A DNA stretch of 64,000 nt from JBCBWG01 sp036804185. GTDB taxonomy: Bacteria; Pseudomonadota; Alphaproteobacteria; Rhizobiales; Hyphomicrobiaceae. The notes under the pieces were generated by a model that made no database searches, had not been told where the DNA came from, and saw only the letters and a list, made by a program, of their open reading frames with translations. Position 1 is the first letter of the stretch; each line of letters opens with the position of its first letter. The stretch covers positions 1 to 64,000 of the forward strand of contig JBHJOC010000035.1 of NCBI GenBank assembly GCA_050330095.1, read 5' to 3'. The translations under genes and the position numbers were made by a program. Positions 52,866-62,533 of this stretch are shown in pieces.

Positions 52866-53888
52866 TCAGTCCCACACCATGGTGTCACGGTGGCCGATGG
52901 CGGCTCCGTGTTTCTCGAGCCATCGCTGCGCCTCACCACGACCGGCCTCGTGAAGATAGGAAATCAGATCGCCTGTCGGCCTGATTTTTGATTCGCGGTC
53001 GAGCGGCGTTGTGTGACGGTCGGCCAGGATGCGGTGAAAACGGTGGCGGTGGAGGCGCGCAACATGGGCCTCGCTTGTCTTTAGAAAGCGACTGTCCGGG
53101 AGCGCCTTGGCGCGTGCGATCTCTGCGAGGTCGCGCAGATAGCCTTGATTGAACATCAGCGTCTCGGCCCGGTCCGAGATGTCCCGCAACGTCTTCGGAA
53201 CGGCTGCCACTTCCACGGGGTTGATCTGCACGATCAGGGTGTCGAGATGCGGCGAGGCGGTGCCAAGCGTGATCAGGTCAGGGTTGGCTGAAAAACCGCC
53301 GTCCCAGTACGCACGGCCGTCGATGACGACGGCATGGTGGAGGAGCGGGAGGCAGGCGGACGCGAGCACGACATCGACGGTCAGCTCGGCCGTCGAGAAG
53401 ATGCGCGCGCGTCCGGTTGCAACGTCGGTTGCCGCGATCAGCAGTTCGCAGGGTTTCAAGTTGCGAATGCGGTCGAAGTCGATCGTTTGCGTCAGCAGCT
53501 TGCGCAGTGGGTCAAACTTGAGCGGATTGAATTCGTAAGGCGACAGCACCGCGCCCATCGAGGCGGCACTGCGTACGACGCCGGTCATGAACGGGTTCAG
53601 CTTGGCAAGGTCGGGCACCTGAGCATCGACCACGCCATGCCAGACCGCATGCAGTGTGTCGATCGCGCTTTCAGGCCCGCCGGCTGCGAGCCCGTTCGCG
53701 ACGGCGACCGCATTCACCGCTCCCGCACTCGTGCCGCTGATCCAGCCGATCTCGAGGCCAGGCTCGCGCAGTAGCCGGTCGAGCACGCCCCAGGTGAACG
53801 CGCCGTGCGCGCCGCCGCCCTGGAGTGCGAGGTTGATTACGCGTCTTGGCTTGCGTTTGCGGAAGATGGTGTGCCCCCGAACCGTCAT
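52866..53888 (-). CDS. Patatin-like phospholipase
   Basis: A 340-residue serine lipase-type enzyme. The oxyanion loop is LQGGGAHGAFTWGVL, the nucleophile elbow GTSAG, and the catalytic Asp is in YWDGGFSANPD. It hydrolyses acyl esters, probably of phospholipid or acylglycerol. No signal peptide; a basic N-terminus (FRKRKPRR) may aid membrane contact. The C-terminal ~100 residues, including DRETxxxRFLKTS-like text, are typical of the long bacterial group. The start at 53888 lacks a strong ribosome site. The 191 bp upstream are featureless. Confidence 0.93.
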   Translation of the reverse strand: MTVRGHTIFRKRKPRRVINLALQGGGAHGAFTWGVLDRLLREPGLEIGWISGTSAGAVNAVAVANGLAAGGPESAIDTLHAVWHGVVDAQVPDLAKLNPFMTGVVRSAASMGAVLSPYEFNPLKFDPLRKLLTQTIDFDRIRNLKPCELLIAATDVATGRARIFSTAELTVDVVLASACLPLLHHAVVIDGRAYWDGGFSANPDLITLGTASPHLDTLIVQINPVEVAAVPKTLRDISDRAETLMFNQGYLRDLAEIARAKALPDSRFLKTSEAHVARLHRHRFHRILADRHTTPLDRESKIRPTGDLISYLHEAGRGEAQRWLEKHGAAIGHRDTMVWD

Positions 53889-54079
53889 GCTGCCAGCCGG
53901 CAGCGATCGCAGAACGTCGCCATCGCTCTAGCGGTGTCGGCATCCTTCGGCCAGAGCGCTGCTGCTTCAAGGCCCACGTCTGTCGAAACTGACGGCGGCT
54001 TGGCCAGCGGAAGCGATCGTGCGAGGCGAGGCAGGCTCGGCAGAGCGCTTGCCTTGCGACGCCAGCGCGACAGCTTCGC

Positions 54080-55321
54080 TCACCCGGCGGTGAGGCCGAG
54101 CGCTTCAAAGGTTACACGATATTCTGCAAGCGTGTCGCCGCCGATCCCTTGGAGCTTCAGGGTGAGCGCCCTCGCATCCCAATCCACTTCGATGATGCCG
54201 AAATTTTCCTGGTGGAAAATCTCGCTGACCAGTGGCGCCATGCGCTCATCGCGCGACGGTCCATACGAGCGATTGAGCGAACTCGAGGTCAGTTCGACGA
54301 TCGCGAAGTCACCGGCTTCGGACTGCTGCGGCGAATCGAAGATCGCTCCGCTGTGGCGGTCGCCGGACACGAACACAACACCTCGGGCCCCGGTTTCCGC
54401 GACAACCCGCATCAAACGATCACGCTCCAGCGGCAAGTTGCCCCAGCGTTCCCAACCGTGACCGTTCGCAAGAACCTGGATGCTCGATGCGATGATTCTG
54501 AGGTCGGCAGGCTTGCGAAGCTCGGCCTCGAGCCAAGCCCACTGTGCTTCGCCGAGGAGCGTTTTGGCTGGGTCGGCGTCGGGCTCATATTTGCCCCAAT
54601 GCGGGAATGCCTCACTCTTGGGCTTCAAAGGCGAGCGGAAAGATCGCGTGTCGAGGAAGATCAGTTGAATGCGCCGCCCCTCGGGACCGACCGTTTGCGA
54701 ATAAGAGATCCCGCCATCCGGTGACTGAGCCTCCGGCAGCTGGAACGCTGAGCGGAAGAGCTCCGCGGCCTCGCGCTGAAACTCCCAGCCAGCTCCGCCA
54801 TCGTTGAGGCCGTAGTCGTGATCGTCCCACGTGGCGAGCACTGGAACGACCCGCCGCAGCGCAACGACTTCGTCGCGTCCGAGCTGTTTTGCGTAGGCGC
54901 GGGCGAGCTCGTTCGGATCGCCGGCTCTGATGTCGCCATAGACGTTGTCGCCGAGCATGAGGAGGAGATCGGGTTTAGCGGCGATAAGATCGGCCAGGAT
55001 CGGCATGGGGTGATCCTGGTGCAGGCAGGAGGCGACTGCAATCCGGGTCAGGACTGCCTCGGCTGAGGGTCTGAGCCACGGCGGATCGACGGTGAGCGTC
55101 ATCAATTCGGCGGTTCGAGGCTCAGCGGTCGGTTCGGTCCCCGGCCGGCCGGCATTCGAAGGCGGCGGTGCCGCGGCTTCTTGTTGCCGATCGTTCACAC
55201 CGGTCGCTTGAGGCAACTCGCGGGTCAGCATCAGTGCGCCGAGGCCAACCATGGCCGCGAGCATGGACAGCGACATCACGAGACCGAACCGTCCGCCCCA
55301 CCAAGGTTGCTGCTTTGCCAT
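54080..55321 (-). CDS. PhoD-like alkaline phosphatase family protein
   Basis: A 413-residue protein. An N-terminal membrane span or signal anchor (FGLVMSLSMLAAMVGLGALM) is followed by a Pro-rich linker and the phosphatase fold: IAVASCLHQDHP, LLLMLGDNVYGDI, VLATWDDHDYGLND, IFLDTRSFR and VFVSGDRHSGAIF are the metal-site motifs. These enzymes remove phosphate from monoesters or diesters outside the membrane. GGAGGGG lies before ATG 55321. The phosphonate-type importer is 12 kb away; joint regulation is only a possibility. Confidence 0.92.
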   Translation of the reverse strand: MAKQQPWWGGRFGLVMSLSMLAAMVGLGALMLTRELPQATGVNDRQQEAAAPPPSNAGRPGTEPTAEPRTAELMTLTVDPPWLRPSAEAVLTRIAVASCLHQDHPMPILADLIAAKPDLLLMLGDNVYGDIRAGDPNELARAYAKQLGRDEVVALRRVVPVLATWDDHDYGLNDGGAGWEFQREAAELFRSAFQLPEAQSPDGGISYSQTVGPEGRRIQLIFLDTRSFRSPLKPKSEAFPHWGKYEPDADPAKTLLGEAQWAWLEAELRKPADLRIIASSIQVLANGHGWERWGNLPLERDRLMRVVAETGARGVVFVSGDRHSGAIFDSPQQSEAGDFAIVELTSSSLNRSYGPSRDERMAPLVSEIFHQENFGIIEVDWDARALTLKLQGIGGDTLAEYRVTFEALGLTAG

Positions 55322-55412
55322 CGATCCCCTCCACTCAAAGGTCGCCAGACTGATCCAAAGCTACTCGATCGACGCCGAGGCCCGACAATGCCGGTGCAGG
55401 GATGGGCCTGCT

Positions 55413-56297
55413 TCAGGGCGTGGTCCCCCCGTCGCGTGCTTCGCCCTTTTCGACGAGACCGCGAATGTCAGCGCGAAGTGCTGCGATCTCCGCGGCGAGA
55501 CTTTGATACTCGCTCTTTGTAATCTCGATGACGGCGTCCTGGGTTTCGTGCGCCTGGCTCTGCATCGCATCGACGACGATCCCGATGAACAGGTTCAGGA
55601 CCGCAAACGTTACGATCATGATGTAGGGCACGAACAGCAGCCACGCGAGCGGGTAGACCTCCATCACCGGCCGCACGATGCCCATCGACCAGCTTTCGAG
55701 CGTCATGATCTGGAATAGCGTGTAGAGCGATGCCCCAAGTGTGCCGAACCACTCGGGGAATCTGTCTCCGAATAGTTTGGTCGCCATCACAGCAAACACA
55801 TAGTTGATCAGAGCCAAGAGCAATAGGATGGCCCCCATGCTCGGGATCGCGGTCAGGAGCGAGGCAACGACACGCCGTAACGCAGGCACCACCGAAATCA
55901 GGCGAAGAACGCGCAGGATTCTAAGCGCCCGCAAGACGGACAGACTACCTGACTGCGGTATCAGCGAGATGGCAACGATCACGGTGTCGAACCAGGACCA
56001 GGGGTCGCGGTAGAAGCGCAGACCGTGCGCATAGATTTTGAGCGCCAACTCGACGACAAAAATCGCGATGAAACATGTGTCGAGTGCTGCGAGCTGCGGG
56101 CCGATGGCGGCTGACACGGTCGCGCTTGTTTCCAGTCCGAGGGTCACCGCATTGAGGATGATGACGGCAATGATGAAGTGCTCGAACCGTCTGTTGGTCA
56201 CGAGGGCGCGGACGCGCTGGCGCAAGGGGGCTTCGCCGCCCGGGTCGCCATTTCGCTTCGGCATGTTGGTGGCGAGTGCGAGGCGCAACTGCTTCAT
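55413..56297 (-). CDS. Bacterial voltage-gated sodium channel (NaChBac/NavAb-like)
   Basis: A 294-residue protein with six membrane spans. The voltage sensor S4, SVLRALRILRVLRLISVV (about 121-137), carries Arg every third residue. The pore loop has the selectivity filter TLESWS (199-204), the same as in NavAb, which means sodium selectivity. S6 is VLNLFIGIVVDAMQ. A C-terminal helix (EYQSLAAEIAALRADIRGLV) should form the four-chain coiled coil. GGGAG precedes ATG 56297. It lies close upstream of the PhoD-like gene on the same strand (91 bp), and downstream of the beta-propeller gene. Confidence 0.95.
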   Translation of the reverse strand: MKQLRLALATNMPKRNGDPGGEAPLRQRVRALVTNRRFEHFIIAVIILNAVTLGLETSATVSAAIGPQLAALDTCFIAIFVVELALKIYAHGLRFYRDPWSWFDTVIVAISLIPQSGSLSVLRALRILRVLRLISVVPALRRVVASLLTAIPSMGAILLLLALINYVFAVMATKLFGDRFPEWFGTLGASLYTLFQIMTLESWSMGIVRPVMEVYPLAWLLFVPYIMIVTFAVLNLFIGIVVDAMQSQAHETQDAVIEITKSEYQSLAAEIAALRADIRGLVEKGEARDGGTTP

Positions 56298-56378
56298 GTC
56301 GTCTCCCTCTTCCGTAACGCGCCGCTCACATGCGGTCGGCCGTGGCAAAGGGCAATGGTGGCAGGAGTGCTACACTGC

Positions 56379-57680
56379 TCAGGCCTTCAAGCAGTAAAAG
56401 AAGCCGGTTGCTGTGCCGATCCAGATCGTGCCGTCGACGATGCATGGCGAGGAGAGGATTCGGCCGTCCAGGCGCACCTTCCAGACTTCGCTGCCTGTCG
56501 CGGCGTCGAGGCAATAGAGGTGATAGTCGCGCGAGCCGAACACGACCTTGCCGTCGACAACCGCTGGCGATGACCAAATTCCGCCCTTTGTTTCAAAGGC
56601 CCAGATCAGCGTGCCATCGGTTGCATCCACGCAGTGGAGGCGCCCGTCTTCGGCGCCGATCCAAAGCCTGTTGCCCACGACGGCTGGCGTCGAATAGTGG
56701 CCCCCTGTTCTGTGGCGCGTCCTCCAGACTTCTTTGCCAGTCTCGCGCTCAAAGCAATAGACGCGCGGTGCGCGCTCTTCTGCGGCGGCATAGACGAAGT
56801 CACCAGCCACCACGGGCGAGGCATCGGTGTCGTCATAGGTGCGTGCGCGCCAGCGGATGGCACCTGTTCCAAGGTCGAGCGAGACGAGTTCGCCGGCATA
56901 GGTCGTGATGTAAAGCTCTCCGTCAGCAATCGCGGGCGAGCTTTCGGCACCCTTGTGGCTGGCGTGGTCCTTGCCCTTCGTGCCGCCCACAAACGTTTTC
57001 CAATGGTGCTTGCCCGTCGCCGGGTTGAGGGCGCGCACGAAACCACTCTCGCCTGCGATATAGAGCCGGCCATCCACGACGACAGGCGAGCTGTCGCAGT
57101 GTTGCCCCGTGTCGATCGTCCAGACGCCAGCGCCCGTCGCAGCGTCGATACAGCGCAGCTTTTGGTCGGTATTCCCGACGTAGAGGCGGTTCTGGTAAAC
57201 GCAGATCGAGCTTTTGAACATGCCCGGTGCCTGATGCTGCCAGGCGACTTCACCGGTCTCGGCATCGAGCGCGTAGACGTAGCCGCCGAGTGAGCCGAAG
57301 AAGACGGTATCGTCGACCTTCACCGCGCTTCCCGTCCAACCCGTACCCGACCACCAGATGAAAGCTCCGCCCCGCCGGCGGCGCATTCCAGCGGTCTTGA
57401 ACCGCCAAGCGACCGATGGTTGGGTTTCAGGGAGCGGACCCGTCCCATAGAACGATCGGGCAGCGTTGCCGCGGAACATCAGCACGGTCTCGGTCGAAGA
57501 CGAGCCCGTACCGTAGGTCCACGGCGGCAGGTCGATCGGCGCGCGCTTCTGCGCAGTGCCCGTACGGGAACGAGCAGGGTTTGCAACAGCCCCTGTGCTG
57601 GGCAGCCCAAGTGCCACGCCACCGGCTGCAAGGCCCAGAACAACCTCGCGCCGGCTTGAGGGTTTCGATGCGGCACCCAT
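56379..57680 (-). CDS. PQQ-like beta-propeller protein, probably Tat-exported
   Basis: A 433-residue protein. The N-terminus has SSRREVVLGLAAGG, a twin-arginine signal. The mature part is built of repeats with the PQQ-propeller pattern, such as VYALDAETGEVAWQHQAP, LRCIDAATGAGVWTIDTG, and YCLDAATGSEVWKV. No clear PQQ-dehydrogenase catalytic residues stand out, so it may be a scaffold or BamB-like binding protein. ATG 57680 has AAGG upstream. It is followed by the sodium channel and PhoD-like genes on the same strand. Confidence 0.88.
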   Translation of the reverse strand: MGAASKPSSRREVVLGLAAGGVALGLPSTGAVANPARSRTGTAQKRAPIDLPPWTYGTGSSSTETVLMFRGNAARSFYGTGPLPETQPSVAWRFKTAGMRRRRGGAFIWWSGTGWTGSAVKVDDTVFFGSLGGYVYALDAETGEVAWQHQAPGMFKSSICVYQNRLYVGNTDQKLRCIDAATGAGVWTIDTGQHCDSSPVVVDGRLYIAGESGFVRALNPATGKHHWKTFVGGTKGKDHASHKGAESSPAIADGELYITTYAGELVSLDLGTGAIRWRARTYDDTDASPVVAGDFVYAAAEERAPRVYCFERETGKEVWRTRHRTGGHYSTPAVVGNRLWIGAEDGRLHCVDATDGTLIWAFETKGGIWSSPAVVDGKVVFGSRDYHLYCLDAATGSEVWKVRLDGRILSSPCIVDGTIWIGTATGFFYCLKA

Positions 57681-57866
57681 GATCGACCTTTCCGCGAACT
57701 GAACGTTCGCAGAATGATGCACTCAAGACGTTACGATAAGGCTTCGCACGCCGTTGCGGTTGAATGACGGGTGGGTGATAGGTTTAAGCCACACGGTGTC
57801 ATGGCGCCGTGACCGTCGTCTGCGCGTTGATCAGCCGCGCGCGGCTGCTCATCTGAGCCGTGGCTA

Positions 57867-58502
57867 TCAGCGAAACCGCTGCCTCAGCTCCGCGACAGCC
57901 TCTGATGTGAGCGGTTTCAGAGGACGACCTTCGAGCAGGAGAAACAGCTTGGCCGTTTCCTCAAGCTCTTCGACCGCGTCGGTCGCGGCCGCCAGCGTGC
58001 TGCCTGAGACGACGGGACCGTGGTTGGCCAGCAGAACTGCGTGGTGCGTGCCGGCGAGCCTGCCAACAGCTTCGGCGAGTGCGGTGTCGCCCGGCGGGAA
58101 ATAAGGAACAATCGGCAGCTTCCCAACCCGCATGACATAATACGCGGTAAGGGGCGGCAGGCAGTCATTGCAATCGACGTCGGCACGGCAGCTCACGGCC
58201 ACCGAGTAGGTTGAGTGGAGGTGTACGACGGCTCCGGAACTCGGCCGCTGCTCATACATCGTGGTGTGCAGGAACGCTTCCTTCGTCGGCTGATCGCCAC
58301 TGATGAGCCTGCCTGTCTCATCAAGCTTGGAAAGCTTCGCAGGATCGAGCGCACCAAAAGAAGAGCCGGTCGGCGTCATGATCCAACCACCGTCGGGGAG
58401 GCGTGCCGAGATATTGCCCGTTGAACCGTGCGTGAGCCGGCGTTCATACAGGGAGGCTGCGATCGTGCAGATCTGCTCGCGCAGTGCGGTTTCGGCACTC
58501 AT
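57867..58502 (-). CDS. otnC: 3-oxo-tetronate 4-phosphate decarboxylase (class II aldolase family)
   Basis: A 211-residue class II aldolase-like enzyme. GSTGNISARLPDGGWIMTPTG is the typical opening, VVHLHSTYSVAVS and LLANHGPVVSG hold the zinc His residues, and PTKEAFLH holds an acidic residue. ATG 58502 overlaps the otnK stop (ATGA), so it is coupled to the kinase. OtnK phosphorylates 3-oxo-tetronate and OtnC decarboxylates the product to dihydroxyacetone phosphate. Without otnK beside it an L-fuculose-phosphate aldolase would be the alternative. Confidence 0.9.
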   Translation of the reverse strand: MSAETALREQICTIAASLYERRLTHGSTGNISARLPDGGWIMTPTGSSFGALDPAKLSKLDETGRLISGDQPTKEAFLHTTMYEQRPSSGAVVHLHSTYSVAVSCRADVDCNDCLPPLTAYYVMRVGKLPIVPYFPPGDTALAEAVGRLAGTHHAVLLANHGPVVSGSTLAAATDAVEELEETAKLFLLLEGRPLKPLTSEAVAELRQRFR

Positions 58503-59764
58503 GACAGGTGCGACCAAGCTGTCCGAAAGATGCCAGGCTGGCCGAAGTTGCCAGACTTGAAAGCGATCGCGAGGCCCCGGTCATCAAGTGTGCGCACCCA
58601 AGGCACGCCAGGATCGATTTCCGGCCCGATCTCGATGGCCTTTATTTTCAAGGCCTCGCTGACGGCGCCCGAGGTCTCACCACCTGCGACGATGAGCTTT
58701 GTGAAGCCCGCAGCAGCGAGGCCCTTGGCCGTGCCAGCGATCGTTTGCTCGATCAGTGCGCCAACGGCTCCCTTGCCCCGCAAGGCCTGTGCGGCTTCAA
58801 CGGCCTGTGGCGTATCGCTCGAATAGACAAGGACCGGCTGGTCCCCCGATTGCCGAACCGCCCAGGTCAGGATCTGATCGACGGTCTCTGCGCCTGCCGC
58901 AATCGCATGCGGCTCGAGCTTCAAGGCCGGATAACCCTCGCTGATCGCGTAGGCAACCTGCTCCCGCGTGGCCGCGCTGCAGGACCCTGCGAGAATCGCG
59001 GCCCTGCCGGGCTTGGCCGTAATACGGCTCTGCCCTTCCGTCTTCGCCAGCAGGCCTTGCGCGACGAAGTTGTCGGCAAGCCCCATCGCAACGCCGGAAC
59101 CGCCCGTCACGAGCGGGTGATCCGCGACGGCCTTGCCAATCTCCATCAGGTCGTGGTCGCTGAGGGCGTCGACGACGGCGAAGCGGTGCCCGGCGCTCGC
59201 CAGCGACTGAAGCCGGTCCCGGATTGCTTGATGTCCCCGTGCGACATCGGAATAGACGATCTGGCCGACGCGCATGGCGGTCTGGCGGGCGAGCACGCGC
59301 ACGAGATTCGCGTCGCGCATCGGCGTCAGCGGATGGTCCTTCATCGGGCTGTCGGAAAGAAGGGTCGTGCCGACGAACAGATGCCCCTGATAGATCGTCC
59401 GGGCGTTGGCCGGGAACGCCGGGCACACGATCGCGATCGGTGCTGCGAGTCGCGTTGCGAGCGCTTCGGCGACCGGTCCGATGTTGCCCTGGTCGGTGGA
59501 ATCGAAGGTCGAACAATACTTGAAGAAAATCTGCCGGGCGCCTGCCTCCAGGAGCGAGTCAGCGCTCTGCAGGCTCCAGCCAACCGCCTCTTCGACGGGG
59601 GCGGTGCGCGATTTGAGCGCGACGACCACGGCGTCGTAGTGAGCATAGGGCCGTGCGTCGTCCAACACGCCCATGACCTGAACGGTTCTAAGGCCGCTGC
59701 GGGTCAGGATCAGGGCGAGGTCTGTGGCCCCGGTAATGTCGTCCGCGATGCATCCGAGCAGCAC
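58499..59764 (-). CDS. otnK: 3-oxo-tetronate kinase (four-carbon acid sugar kinase)
   Basis: A 421-residue DUF1537-type kinase. The N-terminus GCIADDITGATDLALIL is the family signature; KYCSTFDSTDQGNIGPV and VTGGSGVAMGL follow, and IVAGGETSGAV is the C-terminal ATP-site loop. GTG 59764 is the start, with AAGGAA upstream. First gene of otnK-otnC; the isomerase and dehydrogenase genes that often go with them (otnI, denD/ltnD) are not in view. Confidence 0.93.
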   Translation of the reverse strand: MLLGCIADDITGATDLALILTRSGLRTVQVMGVLDDARPYAHYDAVVVALKSRTAPVEEAVGWSLQSADSLLEAGARQIFFKYCSTFDSTDQGNIGPVAEALATRLAAPIAIVCPAFPANARTIYQGHLFVGTTLLSDSPMKDHPLTPMRDANLVRVLARQTAMRVGQIVYSDVARGHQAIRDRLQSLASAGHRFAVVDALSDHDLMEIGKAVADHPLVTGGSGVAMGLADNFVAQGLLAKTEGQSRITAKPGRAAILAGSCSAATREQVAYAISEGYPALKLEPHAIAAGAETVDQILTWAVRQSGDQPVLVYSSDTPQAVEAAQALRGKGAVGALIEQTIAGTAKGLAAAGFTKLIVAGGETSGAVSEALKIKAIEIGPEIDPGVPWVRTLDDRGLAIAFKSGNFGQPGIFRTAWSHLS

Positions 59765-59882
59765 GTGTCATATTCCTTATACAGCGCCGGAGGAGCCAAC
59801 GTTCCGGCGCCCAATCATCGCCCGATCCTGGTCCTGCTGCAACATGCGCGCTTGATTGCGCGCGTGGCGGTTGTCCGCGTTC

Positions 59883-61388
59883 TCAGCTGCGGGAGCGCAG
59901 CTCGGTCTTCAAGATCTTGCCGTAGTTGTTCTTGGGGAGATCGTCGACGAACACGTAATCTTTCGGGCGCTTGAAGCGCGCGATATTCTCGAGACACAGC
60001 GCGTCAAGCTCGCCGGCTGACACAGGGGTGGCGGGGCGAGCGACCACGTAGGCTACCGCCTCTTCGCCCCAATCAGGATGCGGTCGCCCGACGACTGCGA
60101 CCTCCGCGACGGCCGGGTGCAGAAGCAGAACCTCTTCGATCTCGCGCGGATAGATGTTGGTGCCGCCGGAGATGATCATGTCCTTCGATCGGTCCTTGAT
60201 CGTCAGGAACCCGTCCTCGTCCTTCGAGCCGAGATCGCCGGTCCAAAGCCAGCCCGCGCGCATCGCCTTGAAGTTTGCTTCGGGCGCATTCCAGTACCCG
60301 GTCATGAGGCAATCGCTGGTCGTGATGATCTCGCCGACTTCGCCGCACGCGCACGGCGTTCCGTCGTCGCGCACGATGTCGAAGCGAACGCCCGTCCTGG
60401 CAACGCCTGCGGAGGCGAGCCTCTGTTCGTAGCGGGGATGATCGTGGTCAGCATGCATGGCCTTAGACAGCCCCGTGATCGTCATCGGGCTCTCGCCTTG
60501 GCCGTAGAGCTGGTAGAGGCGCGGGCCGAACCGTTCGAGCGCGCGCTTCAGGTCCGCGACGTACATCGGTGCGCCGCCATACGTAATCGTCTTGAGGTTT
60601 GCGAGGTCTGCAGACGGCAAGGTGGGATCAGCAAGCAGCCGCGTGATCATCGTCGGGGCTGCAAACATCGACACATGCGCGTTGGTTGCGATTGCATCGA
60701 GGACGGACCGGGGATCGAAGCCCGGCAGGATCACGTTGCAGCCGCCGCGCAGCATGTTTGCAAGACCGTACAGGCCCGAGCCATGGCTCAGGGGGGCTGC
60801 ATGCAAAGCCGTGTCGTCGGGCCCGAGCATGTCGATGTCGGCATAGTAGGCGTGGCACATGAACAGGATCGACCGGTGCGAGAGCATCGCACCCTTTGGA
60901 CGCCCCGTCGTTCCGCTGGTATAGAACAGCCAGGCTTCGTCGGACGGGCGGACATCATGAAGGGGGATCGGGTCGCTCGAGCAGGCGCGCGTATACTCTG
61001 GCGCGTCAAGAACCAGGATGCGCGGCCACGCGACGTCGCCAGCGTCTGAAAGTGTGCTGGCAAGCTTGGAACTGGTCAACAACAGCGCCGCGCGGCAATC
61101 GGCGACAATCCAGGCAAGCTCCTTTGCATGCAGCTTGGCGTTAACGGGGACGGCCGCGAGGCCCGCATGCCAAGCGGCGAGGAGCACGGGGTAGAACTCA
61201 GCGTGGTTCTCGGTGAAAATCGCGATGCGGCCGCCGGGGGCGATCCCGCAGGTCTCGCGGAAATAGCCGGCGAGCCGCGCGGCCTTCCCGACCATGGCCG
61301 CATAGCTCATCCGCCGATCAGGCGCATCGATCGCAATCCGGTCCGGCTGGTAGCGCGCGACGGCTTCGACGACTGCTGCGAGCGTCAT
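59883..61388 (-). CDS. Acyl-CoA synthetase (class I adenylate-forming)
   Basis: A 501-residue AMP-binding enzyme. The P-loop is YTSGTTGRPKGAMLSH, then LYGQGESP, MTGYWNAPEA, WLWTGDLG and the hinge and C-terminal Lys in PKNNYGKILKTEL. It activates a carboxylic acid with ATP and CoA; the acid is not readable. ATG 61388 starts MTLAAVVEAVARYQPD. It is divergent from an enoyl-CoA hydratase 268 bp away; a shared acyl-CoA pathway is plausible. Not clearly linked to otnK-otnC, which lies 118 bp downstream. The 268 bp gap to the hydratase has no notable element. Confidence 0.92.
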   Translation of the reverse strand: MTLAAVVEAVARYQPDRIAIDAPDRRMSYAAMVGKAARLAGYFRETCGIAPGGRIAIFTENHAEFYPVLLAAWHAGLAAVPVNAKLHAKELAWIVADCRAALLLTSSKLASTLSDAGDVAWPRILVLDAPEYTRACSSDPIPLHDVRPSDEAWLFYTSGTTGRPKGAMLSHRSILFMCHAYYADIDMLGPDDTALHAAPLSHGSGLYGLANMLRGGCNVILPGFDPRSVLDAIATNAHVSMFAAPTMITRLLADPTLPSADLANLKTITYGGAPMYVADLKRALERFGPRLYQLYGQGESPMTITGLSKAMHADHDHPRYEQRLASAGVARTGVRFDIVRDDGTPCACGEVGEIITTSDCLMTGYWNAPEANFKAMRAGWLWTGDLGSKDEDGFLTIKDRSKDMIISGGTNIYPREIEEVLLLHPAVAEVAVVGRPHPDWGEEAVAYVVARPATPVSAGELDALCLENIARFKRPKDYVFVDDLPKNNYGKILKTELRSRS

Positions 61389-61656
61389 GGCATTCTTGGC
61401 CCCGAGTTAATGCCTCAACGGTCTTGCGCGCTGCGCCTTGCGTCACGATCGGCTTCGGCGCAGTTCTTGGTGCTACGCGATCCCGACGCCGACGGCAGGT
61501 CGACAAGCTTAAGCTTGCGTGGCGCAATCGAATGCGCAAGAGGCGACCACAATGTGCTCGAAGTGCACGGCTGTCGCATGGGCGCGGCGCTTCTGCACGC
61601 GCATCGTTGAAGCCTGCATTTTGCAAGACCATGGTCCAAGCGAGGAGAGACCACGC

Positions 61657-62463
61657 ATGCCGAACCCCGAAACGCTTTTGCCGGAAACGCTTTTGATCGA
61701 GGCGGACGGCCATGTCACGACGATCACGATGAACCGCCCAAGCGCCCGCAACGCGATGAATACCCAGATGATGCGGGAATTGCGCGACACATTCTCGGCC
61801 TACTACGTCGATCCAGGTGACGTGCGTTGTCTCATTTTGACCGGGGCGGGCGACGCAGCCTTCTGTGCTGGAGCGGACCTCAAAGAGCGCAACGGCATGA
61901 TGGACGCCGTCTGGCGCAGCCAGCACGCGATCATCGAGCAGACGATCCGAGCGATGATGGAGTGTCCGGTGCCGATCATTGCCGCTGTGAATGGTGCGGC
62001 TTTCGCGGGCGGGTGCGAACTCGCGCTGTCGTGTGATTTCATCTACGCCAGCCGCAATGCGCGGTTTGCCCAGACGGAGGTGGCGCTCGGCATCATTCCC
62101 GGGGCCATGGGCACGCAAAATCTGCCGCGTGCAATCGGCGTGCGCCGTGCAAAAGAGGTCATTCTGTCGGCGACGCCATTCGATGCCGAGGTTGCGGCGC
62201 AATGGGGCCTCGTGAACCGATTGTATGACACGGTCGGCGAGCTGCGCGTCGGTGTGCGCGAAATGGCCGAACGGATTGCAGGGAATGCACCCGTTGCTGT
62301 GCGACAGGCGAAGGCCGCGATCAGCAAGGCGACCGACCTCGACCGTGCCAACGGCTATTCCTACGAGATCGAGGCTTACAACAGAACCGTGTCGACTGAA
62401 GATCGCATCGAGGGGATCCGCGCCTTCAACGAGAAGCGGAAGCCGGATTTCAGAGGCCGATGA
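61657..62463 (+). CDS. Enoyl-CoA hydratase/isomerase family protein
   Basis: A 268-residue crotonase. GDAAFCAGADLKER and GAAFAGGCELALSCDF form the oxyanion hole, and the catalytic Glu is in AQTEVALGIIPGAMGTQ; NLPRAIG follows, as in the hydratase branch close to methylglutaconyl-CoA hydratase. The N-terminus has a duplicated LLPETLL (ETLLPETLL), from a small DNA repeat. GAGGAG precedes ATG 61657. Divergent from the acyl-CoA synthetase. Confidence 0.93.
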   Translation: MPNPETLLPETLLIEADGHVTTITMNRPSARNAMNTQMMRELRDTFSAYYVDPGDVRCLILTGAGDAAFCAGADLKERNGMMDAVWRSQHAIIEQTIRAMMECPVPIIAAVNGAAFAGGCELALSCDFIYASRNARFAQTEVALGIIPGAMGTQNLPRAIGVRRAKEVILSATPFDAEVAAQWGLVNRLYDTVGELRVGVREMAERIAGNAPVAVRQAKAAISKATDLDRANGYSYEIEAYNRTVSTEDRIEGIRAFNEKRKPDFRGR

Positions 62464-62533
62464 GATAATCGCGTAACCGAGCCGCCGAACATCAACAATC
62501 AGATCGCTTCCAAGCGGTTCTTCAGGGGTTCCC

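Noticed and set aside
58508..59974. 488-residue plus-strand frame opposite otnK
   Set aside because: Arg-rich antisense shadow across otnK and the gap after it; no recognisable motif.
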